In this document: positions 42,148-51,397 of the stretch, one piece after another
Layout: the number at the start of each line of letters is the position of its first letter
How positions within the stretch are numbered: position 1 is the first letter of the stretch
NCBI GenBank assembly: GCA_963677785.2
Contig: CAXXDH010000001.1
Coordinates: 248,001 to 312,000, forward strand
DNA length: 64,000 nucleotides
From: G963665495 sp963677785
Lineage (GTDB): Bacteria; Desulfobacterota; Desulfovibrionia; Desulfovibrionales; Desulfovibrionaceae
Direction: 5' to 3'
Program-made: the position numbers and the translations under genes
Notes under the pieces: model-generated
What the model was told of the DNA's origin: nothing
Seen by the model: only the letters and a program-made list of their open reading frames with translations
The model's database searches: none

Positions 42148-43803
42148 ATGAATGCAATTGAATCTCATTATACGATCGGCATGACGGAAATCCAGCAACA
42201 GGAGCTGTCTTTCACATCCGCAGCCGGACAATCTGGCAAGAACTCCTCGCGGGACGTGGTAACCATTTCGCCTGAGGCGCGGGAGCTTAACGCAGGGCGG
42301 ACCGGGACCCGGGAGCAGTCTTTTGTTACCGAAAAGGACTGGAAGGAACGCTATGGAGTGGAAAGCGGCACCCAGGTCCTGGCCAACGGCAACAGGAGAG
42401 AGACAACGATCTCGGGCGGGAAGCTGGAGATTCTGGAATTCGACGGCGACAGACTGGTTTCAACCACAACAGGAAGCATGACCGCTTCAGGGCTTTCCCT
42501 GGACGTGGAGAGCTACGACGCGAGCGGGAAAGTCAGCCATACGGTCCATTCGGAGTTGACGAAACTTGAAGATGGTTCGGCTAAAATGTCGCGAAGCATT
42601 GCATGGTACGAATCGGGAGTGCTCGGCAAGGAGATGCAGGAGAGCATGAAGCTTGCCGACCCCGATGCAGTGGGCGGAATTGCTGCGGTTGTGGGGGCCT
42701 CTCCGGACGAGTCCGCCGGCTTGACGGGCGGTGATGTACGAGCCGCTGCGGAACTGGTTCAACAGTACACGCACGACAAGCATCTGTTACAGTACGCCGC
42801 TTCCACGCGGGAGTACGAGAATGGAAAAGTCGTACGGGTAACGGACCTGTCGCATAAAGGAGCTTATACCAACGAAACAAACAGATCGGATCAGGAGATC
42901 AATGGCGTGCCCGCTCATGATACAAGGGATTTGTTTCATTCCGTGAGCTTGTCTGTTTCCAGCAGTGAATACGACGAACAAGGCGATTTGCTGCGGACGG
43001 TGAATTTTACGGACAACCAAAAAGACGGCCGGGGGGAGAAGGACGGACAACTTAAACAACGTATAACCACTTCCTGGTATTCCAATGGCGAGCTCGTACG
43101 TACGAGCACCGGAAAGATGCAGATGAAAGAGGTTGAAGGCGCTGAGCTGCCCGACAGACCGGGGTTTCTGGAGGTACTGCAACTGGACGAGCAGGAGTAC
43201 GCAGCCGGTGACGCATTGTCCCCCGAGGAATTGCTCTCGGCGAATCTTGAGGAAAGCGCCGGCCAAGGGGATTATTTCACCAAAGCCATACGAGATCACC
43301 TCAGCGACGGCAGCTATGACAGCGTGGAACACATCGCTGCAAGAGGCGAGGACAAGAATCCCTATTCGGTGTCCTGGACAAGCGATTACTATGCCGACGG
43401 CGAGTTGACGGCGCACCGGCAAGATACGGAATCGGCCAGAGTCAACACGCGCAACCCGGGCCTCTCTTTTCGGGTGGGGGGCGCGTTGACCGAGGATTTG
43501 CAGGCAAACTTGCTGCACAAGACGGAACACATCGAGGAGAGCTATACGGACGGACGCCTTGAAAAAAAGGCCATGCTCCTGTCCAGAGAATCGTATGAGG
43601 AGCGTGAACACGGTCCGGACCTGCTCAAAACCCATGTCACGGGCGCGAATACAGATGCTCTTCAGAATCAACGCATTTCCGGAACGCTTGCCGGCGGCGT
43701 CGCTGCCAATGATTCGGAAGCACGGGCCGCGTCCAGGGGGATGGCCGCGGAAACCGAACTGGTCCTCCAGGATCTCTACAAACAACTGCGCAATACGGCT
43801 TGA
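42148..43803 (+). CDS. Islet-encoded protein with repeated MORN-like motifs, function unknown
   Basis: Encodes 551 residues from ATG 42148 without a clear ribosome site; an in-frame ATG lies at 42181. The N-terminus contains RDVVTISPEARELN, a motif that recurs near the start of several uncharacterised Desulfovibrio proteins. Through the protein, segments of the form (W/Y/S)YxxGxLxxx recur: SYDASGKVSH, WYESGVLGKE, EYENGKVVRV, EYDEQGDLLR, WYSNGELVRT, YYADGELTAH and SYTDGRLEKK. These resemble MORN_2-type repeats. No signal peptide or enzyme motif is visible. It is the only gene between the two 67-bp direct repeats. Confidence 0.7.
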   Translation: MNAIESHYTIGMTEIQQQELSFTSAAGQSGKNSSRDVVTISPEARELNAGRTGTREQSFVTEKDWKERYGVESGTQVLANGNRRETTISGGKLEILEFDGDRLVSTTTGSMTASGLSLDVESYDASGKVSHTVHSELTKLEDGSAKMSRSIAWYESGVLGKEMQESMKLADPDAVGGIAAVVGASPDESAGLTGGDVRAAAELVQQYTHDKHLLQYAASTREYENGKVVRVTDLSHKGAYTNETNRSDQEINGVPAHDTRDLFHSVSLSVSSSEYDEQGDLLRTVNFTDNQKDGRGEKDGQLKQRITTSWYSNGELVRTSTGKMQMKEVEGAELPDRPGFLEVLQLDEQEYAAGDALSPEELLSANLEESAGQGDYFTKAIRDHLSDGSYDSVEHIAARGEDKNPYSVSWTSDYYADGELTAHRQDTESARVNTRNPGLSFRVGGALTEDLQANLLHKTEHIEESYTDGRLEKKAMLLSRESYEEREHGPDLLKTHVTGANTDALQNQRISGTLAGGVAANDSEARAASRGMAAETELVLQDLYKQLRNTA

Positions 43804-43823
43804 TCTCCCCGGAGAACCTTCCT

Positions 43824-43890
43824 TTTATTCCTCTGGAAACAATTTTCCCGGATTCAGAATATTGTTGGGATCGAAGATGCGCTTGATGGC
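43824..43890 (-). repeat. Direct repeat copy B: 3' end of the intact glcD-like gene
   Basis: This is the functional tail of the oxidase gene and matches copy A (41755-41821) at 66 of 67 positions. It marks the right boundary of a segment of about 2.07 kb. Confidence 0.9.
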
Positions 43891-45225
43891 GCGTTGCAGG
43901 CGGATGCTTTCGGGGTCGAGCTCCATGGCCACGAAGGGGATTTTGGCCAGGCCGATGCCGTGTTCGCCGCTGAGGGTGCCGTCCATTTCCAGGACCTTTT
44001 CCAGTGCCAGGCGGACGGCTCCGTCCATTTCCCGCTCCATGTCCGCGCGCTGGGTGGTCAGGTTGAGGTGGATGTTGCCGTCTCCGGCGTGGCCGAAGGC
44101 GTAGACCGTGACGCCGTATTGCTCCTCGATGCCTGGCAGCAGGTCCACGAGATCCGGGATACGCGAGATGGGCACTACTACGTCTTCGGGGACGTAAATG
44201 GCGGCTGTTTCGTGGATGCGCAGCGAGATCTGGCGGCGGACCGCCCAGAGCGTTTCGCGCTCGTCTCTGCCGGGCGCGTCCAGGGTTTCCACGGCGCCCG
44301 CCTCCATGCAGAGCGCGGCCACTTCGCCCATTTCCTGCCCCAGGGCTGCCGGGTGTCCGTCCATTTCGAGCAGGATCATGGCGGCCTGCGGACCGGGTAG
44401 TTTGGCCCGCAGCGTCTCAGGCAACAGTTCCGCCACCAGGGCCAGGCATTTGTGGTCCATGAACTCCAGGGCCGATGGCAGGTGTCCGCCCGTGAGCACG
44501 GCGTTGACGCCCTTGGAGGCCGTACGCAGGTCCGGGAACAGCGCGGCCAGGGCGCGGACCACGGGAGGCTTGGGAATCAGTTTGACCGTGAGTTCGGTGA
44601 TCACGCCCAGGGTGCCTTCCGAGCCCACCAGTAGCCGCGTCATGTCGTAGCCCACCACGTTTTTGCGCGTATGCGCGCCCGCGCGGATGATCTTGCCCGA
44701 GGGCAGCACGGCCTGGAGTCCGAGGATGTAGTCCCGTGTGGTGCCGTATTTGAGACAGGCCGGGCCTCCGGCGTTGGTTGCCGCGTTGCCGCCCACGCTG
44801 CTGGAGTCCAGGCTGGCCGGGTCGGGCGGATAGAACAAGCCCTGGGCTTCGGCCGCGTCGCGCAGGTCCTGGGTGATCACGCCGGGCTGCACCCTGGCCG
44901 TGATGTTCCTGGCGTCCAGGCAGAGGATACGGTTCATACGCTCCACGGACAGCACCACGCCGCCGTGGTTCGGGCAGACGCCTCCGGCCAGTCCGGTGGC
45001 GGCGCCCCGGGGCGTGACCGCGAACCGGCGCTGGTTGGCGAGCTTGAGCACGGCTGCGACTTCTTCCGCGCTTTCGGCCAGGAGCACGGCTTCGGGCCGG
45101 GCGCTGATGGTTCCCGCGTCCGTGGAGTAGGCGTCCAGCTGGTCGGAAAGCGTCAATACGCGCTCCGGAGCGAGCTCCGCGCGCAACAGGTTCAGGGTTT
45201 CCCGGTTCAGGGGGGCGTACGGCAT
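43825..45225 (-). CDS. FAD-linked oxidase, GlcD/D-lactate dehydrogenase type
   Basis: Encodes 466 residues. The FAD PCMH domain is evident from AVTPRGAATGLAGGVCPNHG, DPASLDSSSVGGNAATNAGG and YGTTRDYILGLQAVLPSGKI. The C-terminal cap carries AFGHAGDGNIHLNL and LSGEHGIGLAK, the metal and substrate-binding residues of the GlcD/Dld group. It oxidises D-lactate or glycolate, passing electrons to an iron-sulfur partner such as a GlcF-like protein (none adjacent) or LutAB-like proteins. It starts 7 bp after the hybrid kinase gene ends, so the two are likely cotranscribed. Its last codons are duplicated at 41755. Confidence 0.92.
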   Translation of the reverse strand: MPYAPLNRETLNLLRAELAPERVLTLSDQLDAYSTDAGTISARPEAVLLAESAEEVAAVLKLANQRRFAVTPRGAATGLAGGVCPNHGGVVLSVERMNRILCLDARNITARVQPGVITQDLRDAAEAQGLFYPPDPASLDSSSVGGNAATNAGGPACLKYGTTRDYILGLQAVLPSGKIIRAGAHTRKNVVGYDMTRLLVGSEGTLGVITELTVKLIPKPPVVRALAALFPDLRTASKGVNAVLTGGHLPSALEFMDHKCLALVAELLPETLRAKLPGPQAAMILLEMDGHPAALGQEMGEVAALCMEAGAVETLDAPGRDERETLWAVRRQISLRIHETAAIYVPEDVVVPISRIPDLVDLLPGIEEQYGVTVYAFGHAGDGNIHLNLTTQRADMEREMDGAVRLALEKVLEMDGTLSGEHGIGLAKIPFVAMELDPESIRLQRAIKRIFDPNNILNPGKLFPEE

Positions 45226-45232
45226 AGCGGTG

Positions 45233-47689
45233 TTATTCCTGTGAAAGAGCGTTGAAAAGCGTTCTGGCGAGCTCGTCGATGGCCACGGGTTTGGCGAGAA
45301 AGGCGTTCATGCCGGCTTCTGTGGCGCGGATCTTGTCCATGGGCGAGGCGTGAGCCGAGACAGCGATGACGGGGATATTGGGATTGACCAGGCAGCCCTG
45401 CCTGGAGCGGATCTTGCGTGTGGTTTCGATGCCGTCCATGGCGGGCATCTGCACGTCCATGAGCACGATGTCGTAGTGCTCCTTGTCCAGCCTGTCCAGG
45501 ACCTCCTGTCCGGAGGAAACCGTGGTGGGGGCGAAATGCAGCTTCTCCAGCATCAGCTCCAGAGTCAGCTGGTTGAAGCGGTTGTCTTCCGCCACCAGGA
45601 CGCGCGGCTGGACCGCCAGCTTGCTGATCTCCTCGGAAAGCGGGCAGGAGCTTTGTACGGGGTCGGCAATGCTGAAAGGCAGGGAAAGATGGACCGTGGT
45701 GCCGACGCCGGGATGGCTGTCCAGGGCGATGTCCCCGTTGAACAGGGCGACCAGGCGCTTGACTATGCCGAGCCCGAGGCCTGCTCCCGGATAGGTCCTG
45801 GTATTGGAGGAGTCCCCCTGGGTGAAGGGACGCATGATCAGGTCGAGCTTTTCCGGCGCAATGCCCAAGCCCGTATCGCTGATGGAGAACAACAGGCGTG
45901 TGAAATTTTTTTCCGGCGAAAGCTGCAGGGGATAGATTTCGACTTTGATTTCCCCCTGGTTGGTGAATTTGACGGCATTGCCCACCACGTTGAAGAGAAT
46001 CTGGCGCAGGCGGCTGACATCCCCCACCAGGAGCATGGGCACGCTGGGACCGACCTCCATGAGAAAGCGCAATCCTTTCTGGCGCAGGTTATCCTGAAAC
46101 ATTTTCTGCAGCGAGTCGAGCATCAGCCGCAGTTCGAATTCTTTGGGGCAGAGCATGAGTTTGCCGGCATCCAGAATGGTGAAATCAAGAATATCGTTGA
46201 GGATGGTCATCAGACCGTTGCTGGATTCCAGAGCGAGCTCCAGGTAAAAGCCCAGTTCCTGGTCGTTGATCTGGCGATTGAGCAATTGCAGCATGCCCAT
46301 GACGCCGTTGAGCGGCGTCCGGATTTCATGGCTGATGTTGGCGAGAAATTCGGTTTTGGCCTTGTTGGCGGCTTCAGCGGACTCTTTGGCCTCGCGCAAC
46401 TGGGTTTCCGCTATTTTGAGTTCGGAGATGTCCATGGCCGCGATGATCACGCTTTCGGACTCCGTTCCCAAATCCGGCGAAGACGTGTTGAGCAGCACGT
46501 CCACGAGTTTGCCGCTCTTGTTCAGCAGCCTGGTTTCCACCTGCCCCAACCCTTTTTCATACAGTCCGAGTTCCAGCTGCGTCCGGGCGGTGTCGGCGGC
46601 CTCTTTCGAAGAGAAAAGATCCGTGAATTTTTTGTCGTTGAGTTCGTCCGGCGCATAGCCGAGCAGCTGCGTAAACCGCAGGTTGGTCCATTGGACGGAT
46701 TCGCCTTCAATCAGTCCGACTCCCAGGGGGGCGGCGCGGATGATGGATTGCAGCGTGGCTTCCTGGCGCACCAGCTGGGCCTGGGCGGCGCGGCGTTCGC
46801 CAATGACGCGCTGCAGTTTCTGATAAGCTTCGGTAATGTCGCAATAGGCGGAGGCCAGTTCTTCCTGCGAGCGCCGCCTGTCCGTGACGTCGTGGACTAT
46901 GGCGTGCAGAAGCTTTTTGTTGCGCAGAAATACGGGCACCGAATAGATATCCACGTGGCGGGTTTCGCCGTCGGCCCGTTTATGGTTTGTGGACCAATGC
47001 TGCGGGCCGTTGGTGTCCGGCAGGTCTATCTTCGGGACGGCATCCGGGGCTGACAGGTCGTCCAGGGTGATGGTCCCCAGGCTCAGAGGCGAGAGACCGT
47101 AAAATTCCAGAGCGCTTTGATTGGCGTCCACCACATGGCGGGTCTTCGTATCCAGCAGCAGCATCAAGGACGGACTGTCGGCAAAGAGTTTGTGGTAAAA
47201 GTTCAGAAGTTCCTGGTACTCGCGGTCCTTGTCCTGTTCGAAACTCAGTTCCTTGAGGATGCAGAAAAATTGTTCCGCACCCTGGAGAGATAGGATCCGC
47301 ATGCCGGAAAGCTCCATGGGCAGGGCGAGCCCGTGGCTGGTTTGCAGGCAGATCTCCTGATTGCAGATGATGTTGTTGTTTTTCAGGGCTTCGAACAAAG
47401 GCGCCGCGCCCTCCTGCTCGTCATCCGGGATCAGTTCCAGCAGGTTCTTGCCCAGCAGGTTGTGGCGGCTGCGTTCGAGCAGGTTCAAAAAAGCCGTGTT
47501 GCAGCTGAGAATCAGGCCTTCCGACGTCAGGCAGACGTGGATGATGCTCGTACCGTGCAGCAAAGAACGCATCCGGGACTGTTCGCGCTGCAGGGCAGCG
47601 CGCAACCGTTCGTTTTCCTGTCTGAGTGCAGTAAGCTCGTCAGGATTGGCGGTGACCGCAGAGGAGGTTTCTTTGCCTGGGCTGTTCAT
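45233..47689 (-). CDS. Hybrid sensor histidine kinase with three PAS domains
   Basis: Encodes 818 residues. After an N-terminal coiled coil, three PAS regions lie at about 45-150 (HVCLTSEGLILSCNTAFLNL), 170-285 (LLDTKTRHVVDANQSALEFY) and 315-435 (APLGVGLIEGESVQWTNLRF). HisKA follows with FLANISHEIRTPLNGVMGM, an HATPase with NVVGNAVKFTNQG and GAGLGLGIVKRL, and a C-terminal receiver with VLVAEDNRFNQ and DIVLMDVQMPAMDG. No transmembrane segment is seen, so it is a cytosolic phosphorelay starter. It lies directly ahead of the glcD-like gene, suggesting a link to lactate or redox sensing, which is inference. Confidence 0.9.
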   Translation of the reverse strand: MNSPGKETSSAVTANPDELTALRQENERLRAALQREQSRMRSLLHGTSIIHVCLTSEGLILSCNTAFLNLLERSRHNLLGKNLLELIPDDEQEGAAPLFEALKNNNIICNQEICLQTSHGLALPMELSGMRILSLQGAEQFFCILKELSFEQDKDREYQELLNFYHKLFADSPSLMLLLDTKTRHVVDANQSALEFYGLSPLSLGTITLDDLSAPDAVPKIDLPDTNGPQHWSTNHKRADGETRHVDIYSVPVFLRNKKLLHAIVHDVTDRRRSQEELASAYCDITEAYQKLQRVIGERRAAQAQLVRQEATLQSIIRAAPLGVGLIEGESVQWTNLRFTQLLGYAPDELNDKKFTDLFSSKEAADTARTQLELGLYEKGLGQVETRLLNKSGKLVDVLLNTSSPDLGTESESVIIAAMDISELKIAETQLREAKESAEAANKAKTEFLANISHEIRTPLNGVMGMLQLLNRQINDQELGFYLELALESSNGLMTILNDILDFTILDAGKLMLCPKEFELRLMLDSLQKMFQDNLRQKGLRFLMEVGPSVPMLLVGDVSRLRQILFNVVGNAVKFTNQGEIKVEIYPLQLSPEKNFTRLLFSISDTGLGIAPEKLDLIMRPFTQGDSSNTRTYPGAGLGLGIVKRLVALFNGDIALDSHPGVGTTVHLSLPFSIADPVQSSCPLSEEISKLAVQPRVLVAEDNRFNQLTLELMLEKLHFAPTTVSSGQEVLDRLDKEHYDIVLMDVQMPAMDGIETTRKIRSRQGCLVNPNIPVIAVSAHASPMDKIRATEAGMNAFLAKPVAIDELARTLFNALSQE

Positions 47690-47862
47690 GGAATGTGTTG
47701 TTTTTTGTACTGATCACGTACCTATAGACAGTGGTGTAGCGTAAAAAAATACGGGATTCAAGCGTATTGAAGAAGCAAAATAGGAGGGAATTGCGTGTGG
47801 ATTGCTTTGATGACGTAGGATACCTGCAATATCTATCAGAAATATATATAGGAAAAAATAAT

Positions 47863-48552
47863 TTATTTGGGGCTTTCAAACCCGGGGGTTTTGAGCTTTT
47901 TTTCCAGGCAATGAAGCAGCCAAGTGGCCACGGTGACCAACAGCAGGTAATAGACGCCCACTGTGGCGTAGACTTCGGTGTTCATCCAGGTCTGTTTGGC
48001 GATGGTGCGGGCCTGGCCGGTGAGTTCGTTGACCGTGATGATGGAGGCCAGGGAAGAGTATTTGATCAGGTAGATGATTTCGTTGCCGCAGCCGGGCAGG
48101 GCGCGGCGGAATGCCTGGGGCAGCACCACGTAGAGGATGGATTCCAGCGGGCTCATGCCCAGGGCCTGCGAAGCTTTGAGCTGTCCTTTGCGGATGGAGA
48201 GCAGGCCGCCGCGGATGTATTCCGACTGGTAGGCGGCGCTGCACAGGCCGAAGCCGATGATGGAGGCCTGGACAGGCGTAAGCACGATGGGCTGGCCGAA
48301 AACCCGAACGTAGGGCAGGGCGAAATACCAGAAATAGAGCTGGACCACCAGCGGCGTGCCGCGAAAGATGGAGACGTAGACTTCGGCGATACGCACGGCC
48401 CAGCGCGGACCATAGACCCTGATAACGCCTGTGGTGATGCCCAGCACCACGCCGAGCAGGGCCGAAGGCACGATGAGCAGGACGCTGGTCCAGAGGCCCA
48501 TGTTGAGGCCGGGCATGACCCGGTCGAAGATAAAGCCGGCCAGGTCGGTCAT
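47863..48552 (-). CDS. Polar amino-acid ABC transporter permease (HisM/GlnP family)
   Basis: Encodes 229 residues with five hydrophobic segments. The EAA-type loop region is SQALGMSPLESILYVVLPQAFRRALPG. VYVSIFRGTPLVVQLYFWYF is typical of HisM/GlnP-type permeases. The start codon overlaps the ATPase gene stop (ATGA). It is the last gene of the four-gene transporter unit. Confidence 0.9.
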   Translation of the reverse strand: MTDLAGFIFDRVMPGLNMGLWTSVLLIVPSALLGVVLGITTGVIRVYGPRWAVRIAEVYVSIFRGTPLVVQLYFWYFALPYVRVFGQPIVLTPVQASIIGFGLCSAAYQSEYIRGGLLSIRKGQLKASQALGMSPLESILYVVLPQAFRRALPGCGNEIIYLIKYSSLASIITVNELTGQARTIAKQTWMNTEVYATVGVYYLLLVTVATWLLHCLEKKLKTPGFESPK

Positions 48553-49313
48553 GACAGGGGATCCCCGGAAAGTTCGTTGATTTTGGCGCAGAAGGCCTGA
48601 GTACGCGAGTTGGCGTCTTTGCAGAGCAGCGTGGCCGGCGAGCCCTGCTCGATGATGTCCCCTTGCTCCATGAACAGGAATTCATCCGCCAGGGCTGAGG
48701 AAAAGCTGATCTGATGGGTGGCCATGATCATGGTCATGCCGTCCTGGGCCAGGTTCTTGATAACGGCCAGCACCTCGCCGATGAGTTCGGGATCCAGCGC
48801 GCTGGTGGGCTCGTCCAGCAAAAGGACCTTGGGGTCCATGGCCAGGGCCCGTGCAATGGAGACGCGCTGCTTCTGGCCGCCGGAAAGCTGCGCCGGATAG
48901 AGTTCGATCTTGTCGGCCAGGCCGACCCGTTCGAGTTCGGCCAGGCCGCGGTCCTTGGCTTCGGCCTTGGGCAGCTTTTTGACTTTGCGCAGCGCGATGC
49001 AGACGTTGTCCAGGGCGCTGAGATGGTCGAACAGATTGAAATCCTGAAAAATCATGCCCACCTGCTGGCGAAAGGAGTAGAGGGCTTTCTTGCTTTTGTG
49101 GTGCACTTCCTTGCCTTCGAGCCAGATGCGCCCCGTATCGGGCGTATGCAGAAAATTCATGCACTGCAGCAGGGTGCTTTTGCCGCTGCCGGACGGCCCG
49201 ATCAGCACTTTCAGCGATCCCTGGCTCATGGACAGGGAGGCGCCTTTGAGGACGAGGTTGCCGCCCAGGGTTTTGGAAAGGTTTTCCACTCGAAGGATAG
49301 GGGTGTCAGGCAT
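48549..49313 (-). CDS. Polar amino-acid ABC transporter ATPase
   Basis: Encodes 254 residues from ATG 49313 with an AAGGA site; the longer open frame upstream runs into the permease gene. Walker A is IGPSGSGKSTLLQ, the signature LSGGQKQRVSIARAL, and Walker B VLLLDEPTSALDP. HLSALDNVCIA is typical of the GlnQ/HisP group. It energises import of a polar amino acid together with the two flanking permeases. Confidence 0.93.
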   Translation of the reverse strand: MPDTPILRVENLSKTLGGNLVLKGASLSMSQGSLKVLIGPSGSGKSTLLQCMNFLHTPDTGRIWLEGKEVHHKSKKALYSFRQQVGMIFQDFNLFDHLSALDNVCIALRKVKKLPKAEAKDRGLAELERVGLADKIELYPAQLSGGQKQRVSIARALAMDPKVLLLDEPTSALDPELIGEVLAVIKNLAQDGMTMIMATHQISFSSALADEFLFMEQGDIIEQGSPATLLCKDANSRTQAFCAKINELSGDPLS

Positions 49314-49354
49314 GATGCGTATTCCTTGACTGAGGCTTGGGCCCCCGGCTGTGG

Positions 49355-50062
49355 TTACTGGTTGGCATAACCGGGAATTCTGACCTTGTTTTCCAGCATG
49401 CGCAGCGCTTTGACGCCGATCAGGGTCAGCACGTAGAACAGGATGCCGGCGAACAGGGCCATGGGCAGCGGTTCGTGGGTGGTGGCCGCCACGGAGCGCG
49501 TCCGGGACATGATTTCCAGAACGCCGATGACAAAGGCCAGGGCCGAATCTTTGAGCAGAATGGAAAACTCGTTGGACCAGGCCGGGATGCTCAGCCGCAG
49601 GGCCTGGGGCAGAATGATCGTGGTGATGGCCGTGGCATCGCTCATGCCCAGGGCTCGGGCCGCTTTGAGCTGTCCCGGGGGCAATGAGAGGATGGCGCCG
49701 CGAAAAATTTGCGATTGGTAGGCGGCGCTGGTCAGTCCGAGCACCAGAATAGCCGCGAAAAAGGCGCTGTCCACGCCGATCGCATGCAGGGGGCCGTAGT
49801 TGCCCAGATAAGCCAGCAGGCCGAAATAGAACAGATAGAGCTGCACCAGGACGGGAATCCCGCGGAAAAGCCAGACGTAAAAGCCTACGACGCGCTGCAG
49901 GGGCCTGGGTCCGTACACCTGAGTGACGGACAAGGGAATGCCCAGTACAAGCCCCAGCCCCATGGCGCCGGCGATCAGGGCCAGCGTATACCAGATGCCG
50001 CCGAGCATGTAGGGGAGGGAGTCCCAAATGACCAGAAGAGAGTTGGCGATGCTTTCGTACAT
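49355..50062 (-). CDS. Polar amino-acid ABC transporter permease (HisM/GlnP family)
   Basis: Encodes 235 residues from ATG 50062. VWLFRGIPVLVQLYLFYFGL and the EAA loop KAARALGMSDATAITTIILP identify a HisM/GlnP-type membrane subunit. It lies between the solute-binding protein and ATPase genes. A hairpin separates it from the solute-binding gene, which would allow higher expression of the latter. Confidence 0.9.
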   Translation of the reverse strand: MYESIANSLLVIWDSLPYMLGGIWYTLALIAGAMGLGLVLGIPLSVTQVYGPRPLQRVVGFYVWLFRGIPVLVQLYLFYFGLLAYLGNYGPLHAIGVDSAFFAAILVLGLTSAAYQSQIFRGAILSLPPGQLKAARALGMSDATAITTIILPQALRLSIPAWSNEFSILLKDSALAFVIGVLEIMSRTRSVAATTHEPLPMALFAGILFYVLTLIGVKALRMLENKVRIPGYANQ

Positions 50063-50108
50063 AAGATTTGCGTGGTGAGAGCCGGTCTGCGGACAGGCGC
50101 TGCACATG

Positions 50109-50148
50109 AAAAAACCGGGCGCAGCAGTCAGGGACTCTTGCGCCCGGT
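50109..50148 (-). terminator. Attenuating terminator after the solute-binding protein gene
   Basis: Stem 50114-50123 with 50139-50148 (ACCGGGCGCA/TGCGCCCGGT) has a 15-nt loop. On the minus strand it is followed by a T-tract (A-run near 50109-50114). Partial termination here is common between binding-protein and permease genes. Confidence 0.8.
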
Positions 50149-50168
50149 CGTCTGTCGTTGTTTATGGC

Positions 50169-50924
50169 CTAGTACACGTTGTATTTTTTCTTCAGAACTT
50201 CCCAATAGGGGTCTTTCATCAGCAGCTCGATGCCCTTGTTTAGCGTATCGAGTAGTTCTTTGTCATCTTTGCGTACGGCGTAGCCGTAGTTCTCGGGAGG
50301 CGCGTTGAAGGTGCCCGCCACCTTGAAGTTTTTGGCCTTGAGCATCTCATTGGCAATGGAGCTGTCCATGCCGGAACCGTCGATACGGCCGATGGGCAGG
50401 TCTTGCAGGGACAGGTCGGTCGAATCGTAGAGCACCAGCTCGTAGTTGTTGCCGTCCTTGCCCTTGAGGCTTTCCAGCAGCTTATGCGTCACGGTGCCGC
50501 GCTGTACGCCGATCTTCTTGTTGCCCTTGAGTATTTCTTCCAGGCTCATTTTTTCATCCGGGCGCACCACCAGCACCTGGGTGACCTTGTAGTAGGGAAT
50601 GGTGAAATTGACAATCTTGGCGCGTTCGGCTGTGGCGCTCATGCCCGAGGCGATCAGGTCGATTTTGCCGGAAGTCAGGGCCGGGATGATGCCGTCCCAG
50701 TCCATTGGCTGGTGTTTGACCTTGAAACCCATTTTATCGGCGATCCAGTTCATGGATTCGACGTCGAACCCGGCGGGATTGCCGGCTTTATCCACGAAGC
50801 CGAAAGGCGGAAAACCAAAGTCGATACCGTTGATGTATTCTTTTTCCGCCGCCTGGGCCAGTCCGGAAAAAATGAAGCACAACATGGCCACCAGAAAAAT
50901 ACCGACACGAATAGTTTTGAGCAT
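50169..50924 (-). CDS. Periplasmic polar amino-acid binding protein (SBP family 3)
   Basis: Encodes 251 residues from ATG 50924 with AGGAAACG upstream. A signal peptide ends at LAQAAEKEY. The family-3 fold is shown by DFGFPPFGFVDKAGNPAGFD, then VKHQPMDWDGIIPALTSGKI and DLIASGMSATAERAKIVNFT. It captures a polar amino acid for the adjacent ABC permeases. Specificity cannot be read from the sequence. First gene of the transporter operon. Confidence 0.92.
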   Translation of the reverse strand: MLKTIRVGIFLVAMLCFIFSGLAQAAEKEYINGIDFGFPPFGFVDKAGNPAGFDVESMNWIADKMGFKVKHQPMDWDGIIPALTSGKIDLIASGMSATAERAKIVNFTIPYYKVTQVLVVRPDEKMSLEEILKGNKKIGVQRGTVTHKLLESLKGKDGNNYELVLYDSTDLSLQDLPIGRIDGSGMDSSIANEMLKAKNFKVAGTFNAPPENYGYAVRKDDKELLDTLNKGIELLMKDPYWEVLKKKYNVY

Positions 50925-51397
50925 ACGTTTCCTACTCCCGCATGTTGCAGTGAATATTCCCCCACTATTGGGGCAACGCCTGTATCCCCTCAATACCGCG
51001 CAAGCGCGGAGTTTTCATGAGCGTTCCCAATGGCGTCCAGGGCTCGCGGCAGTGCCGCCAGTGCTCCGGTTCCTTTTTGAGACGGTTATGACAATTTCGC
51101 AAACAAGGAACGCAGACGTACCAAAGGCGGCGTGAGAGATCAAGACGCGCCGTCCAGTTTGTCCCGACCTGTTTCAAACCTCCGGCCCACCGCGCCCGGC
51201 AGAAAGTCCATCATGAGGCGTGTCAGGAAAAACAGCCCTTGCCACAGCGAACCACGCCTTTGGTTTTTTTTTCAGCCTTGTCTGTAGCTTTTCCGGCCGA
51301 ACCCGTGGTGAAAAGAATTTGAAAACAGACTCTCACGGGAACGGAAAATACGCAACGGCCCTCTGCGGGGCGACTTATGGGCCTCCAAGGCGCGGAC
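50925..51397. other. Intergenic region between transporter operon and EIIC-EAL gene
   Basis: These 473 bp hold the promoter of the solute-binding gene and the downstream side of the EIIC-EAL gene. A short GC hairpin (CCGCGC/GCGCGG near 50995-51010) is visible. A 70-codon frame on the minus strand (51177-50965) has Cys and His residues but no ribosome site; I did not call it. I see nothing else. Confidence 0.4.

Noticed and set aside
50965..51177. 70-codon minus-strand frame with Cys and His residues
   Set aside because: No usable ribosome site or recognised zinc-binding order. Probably chance in an intergenic region.
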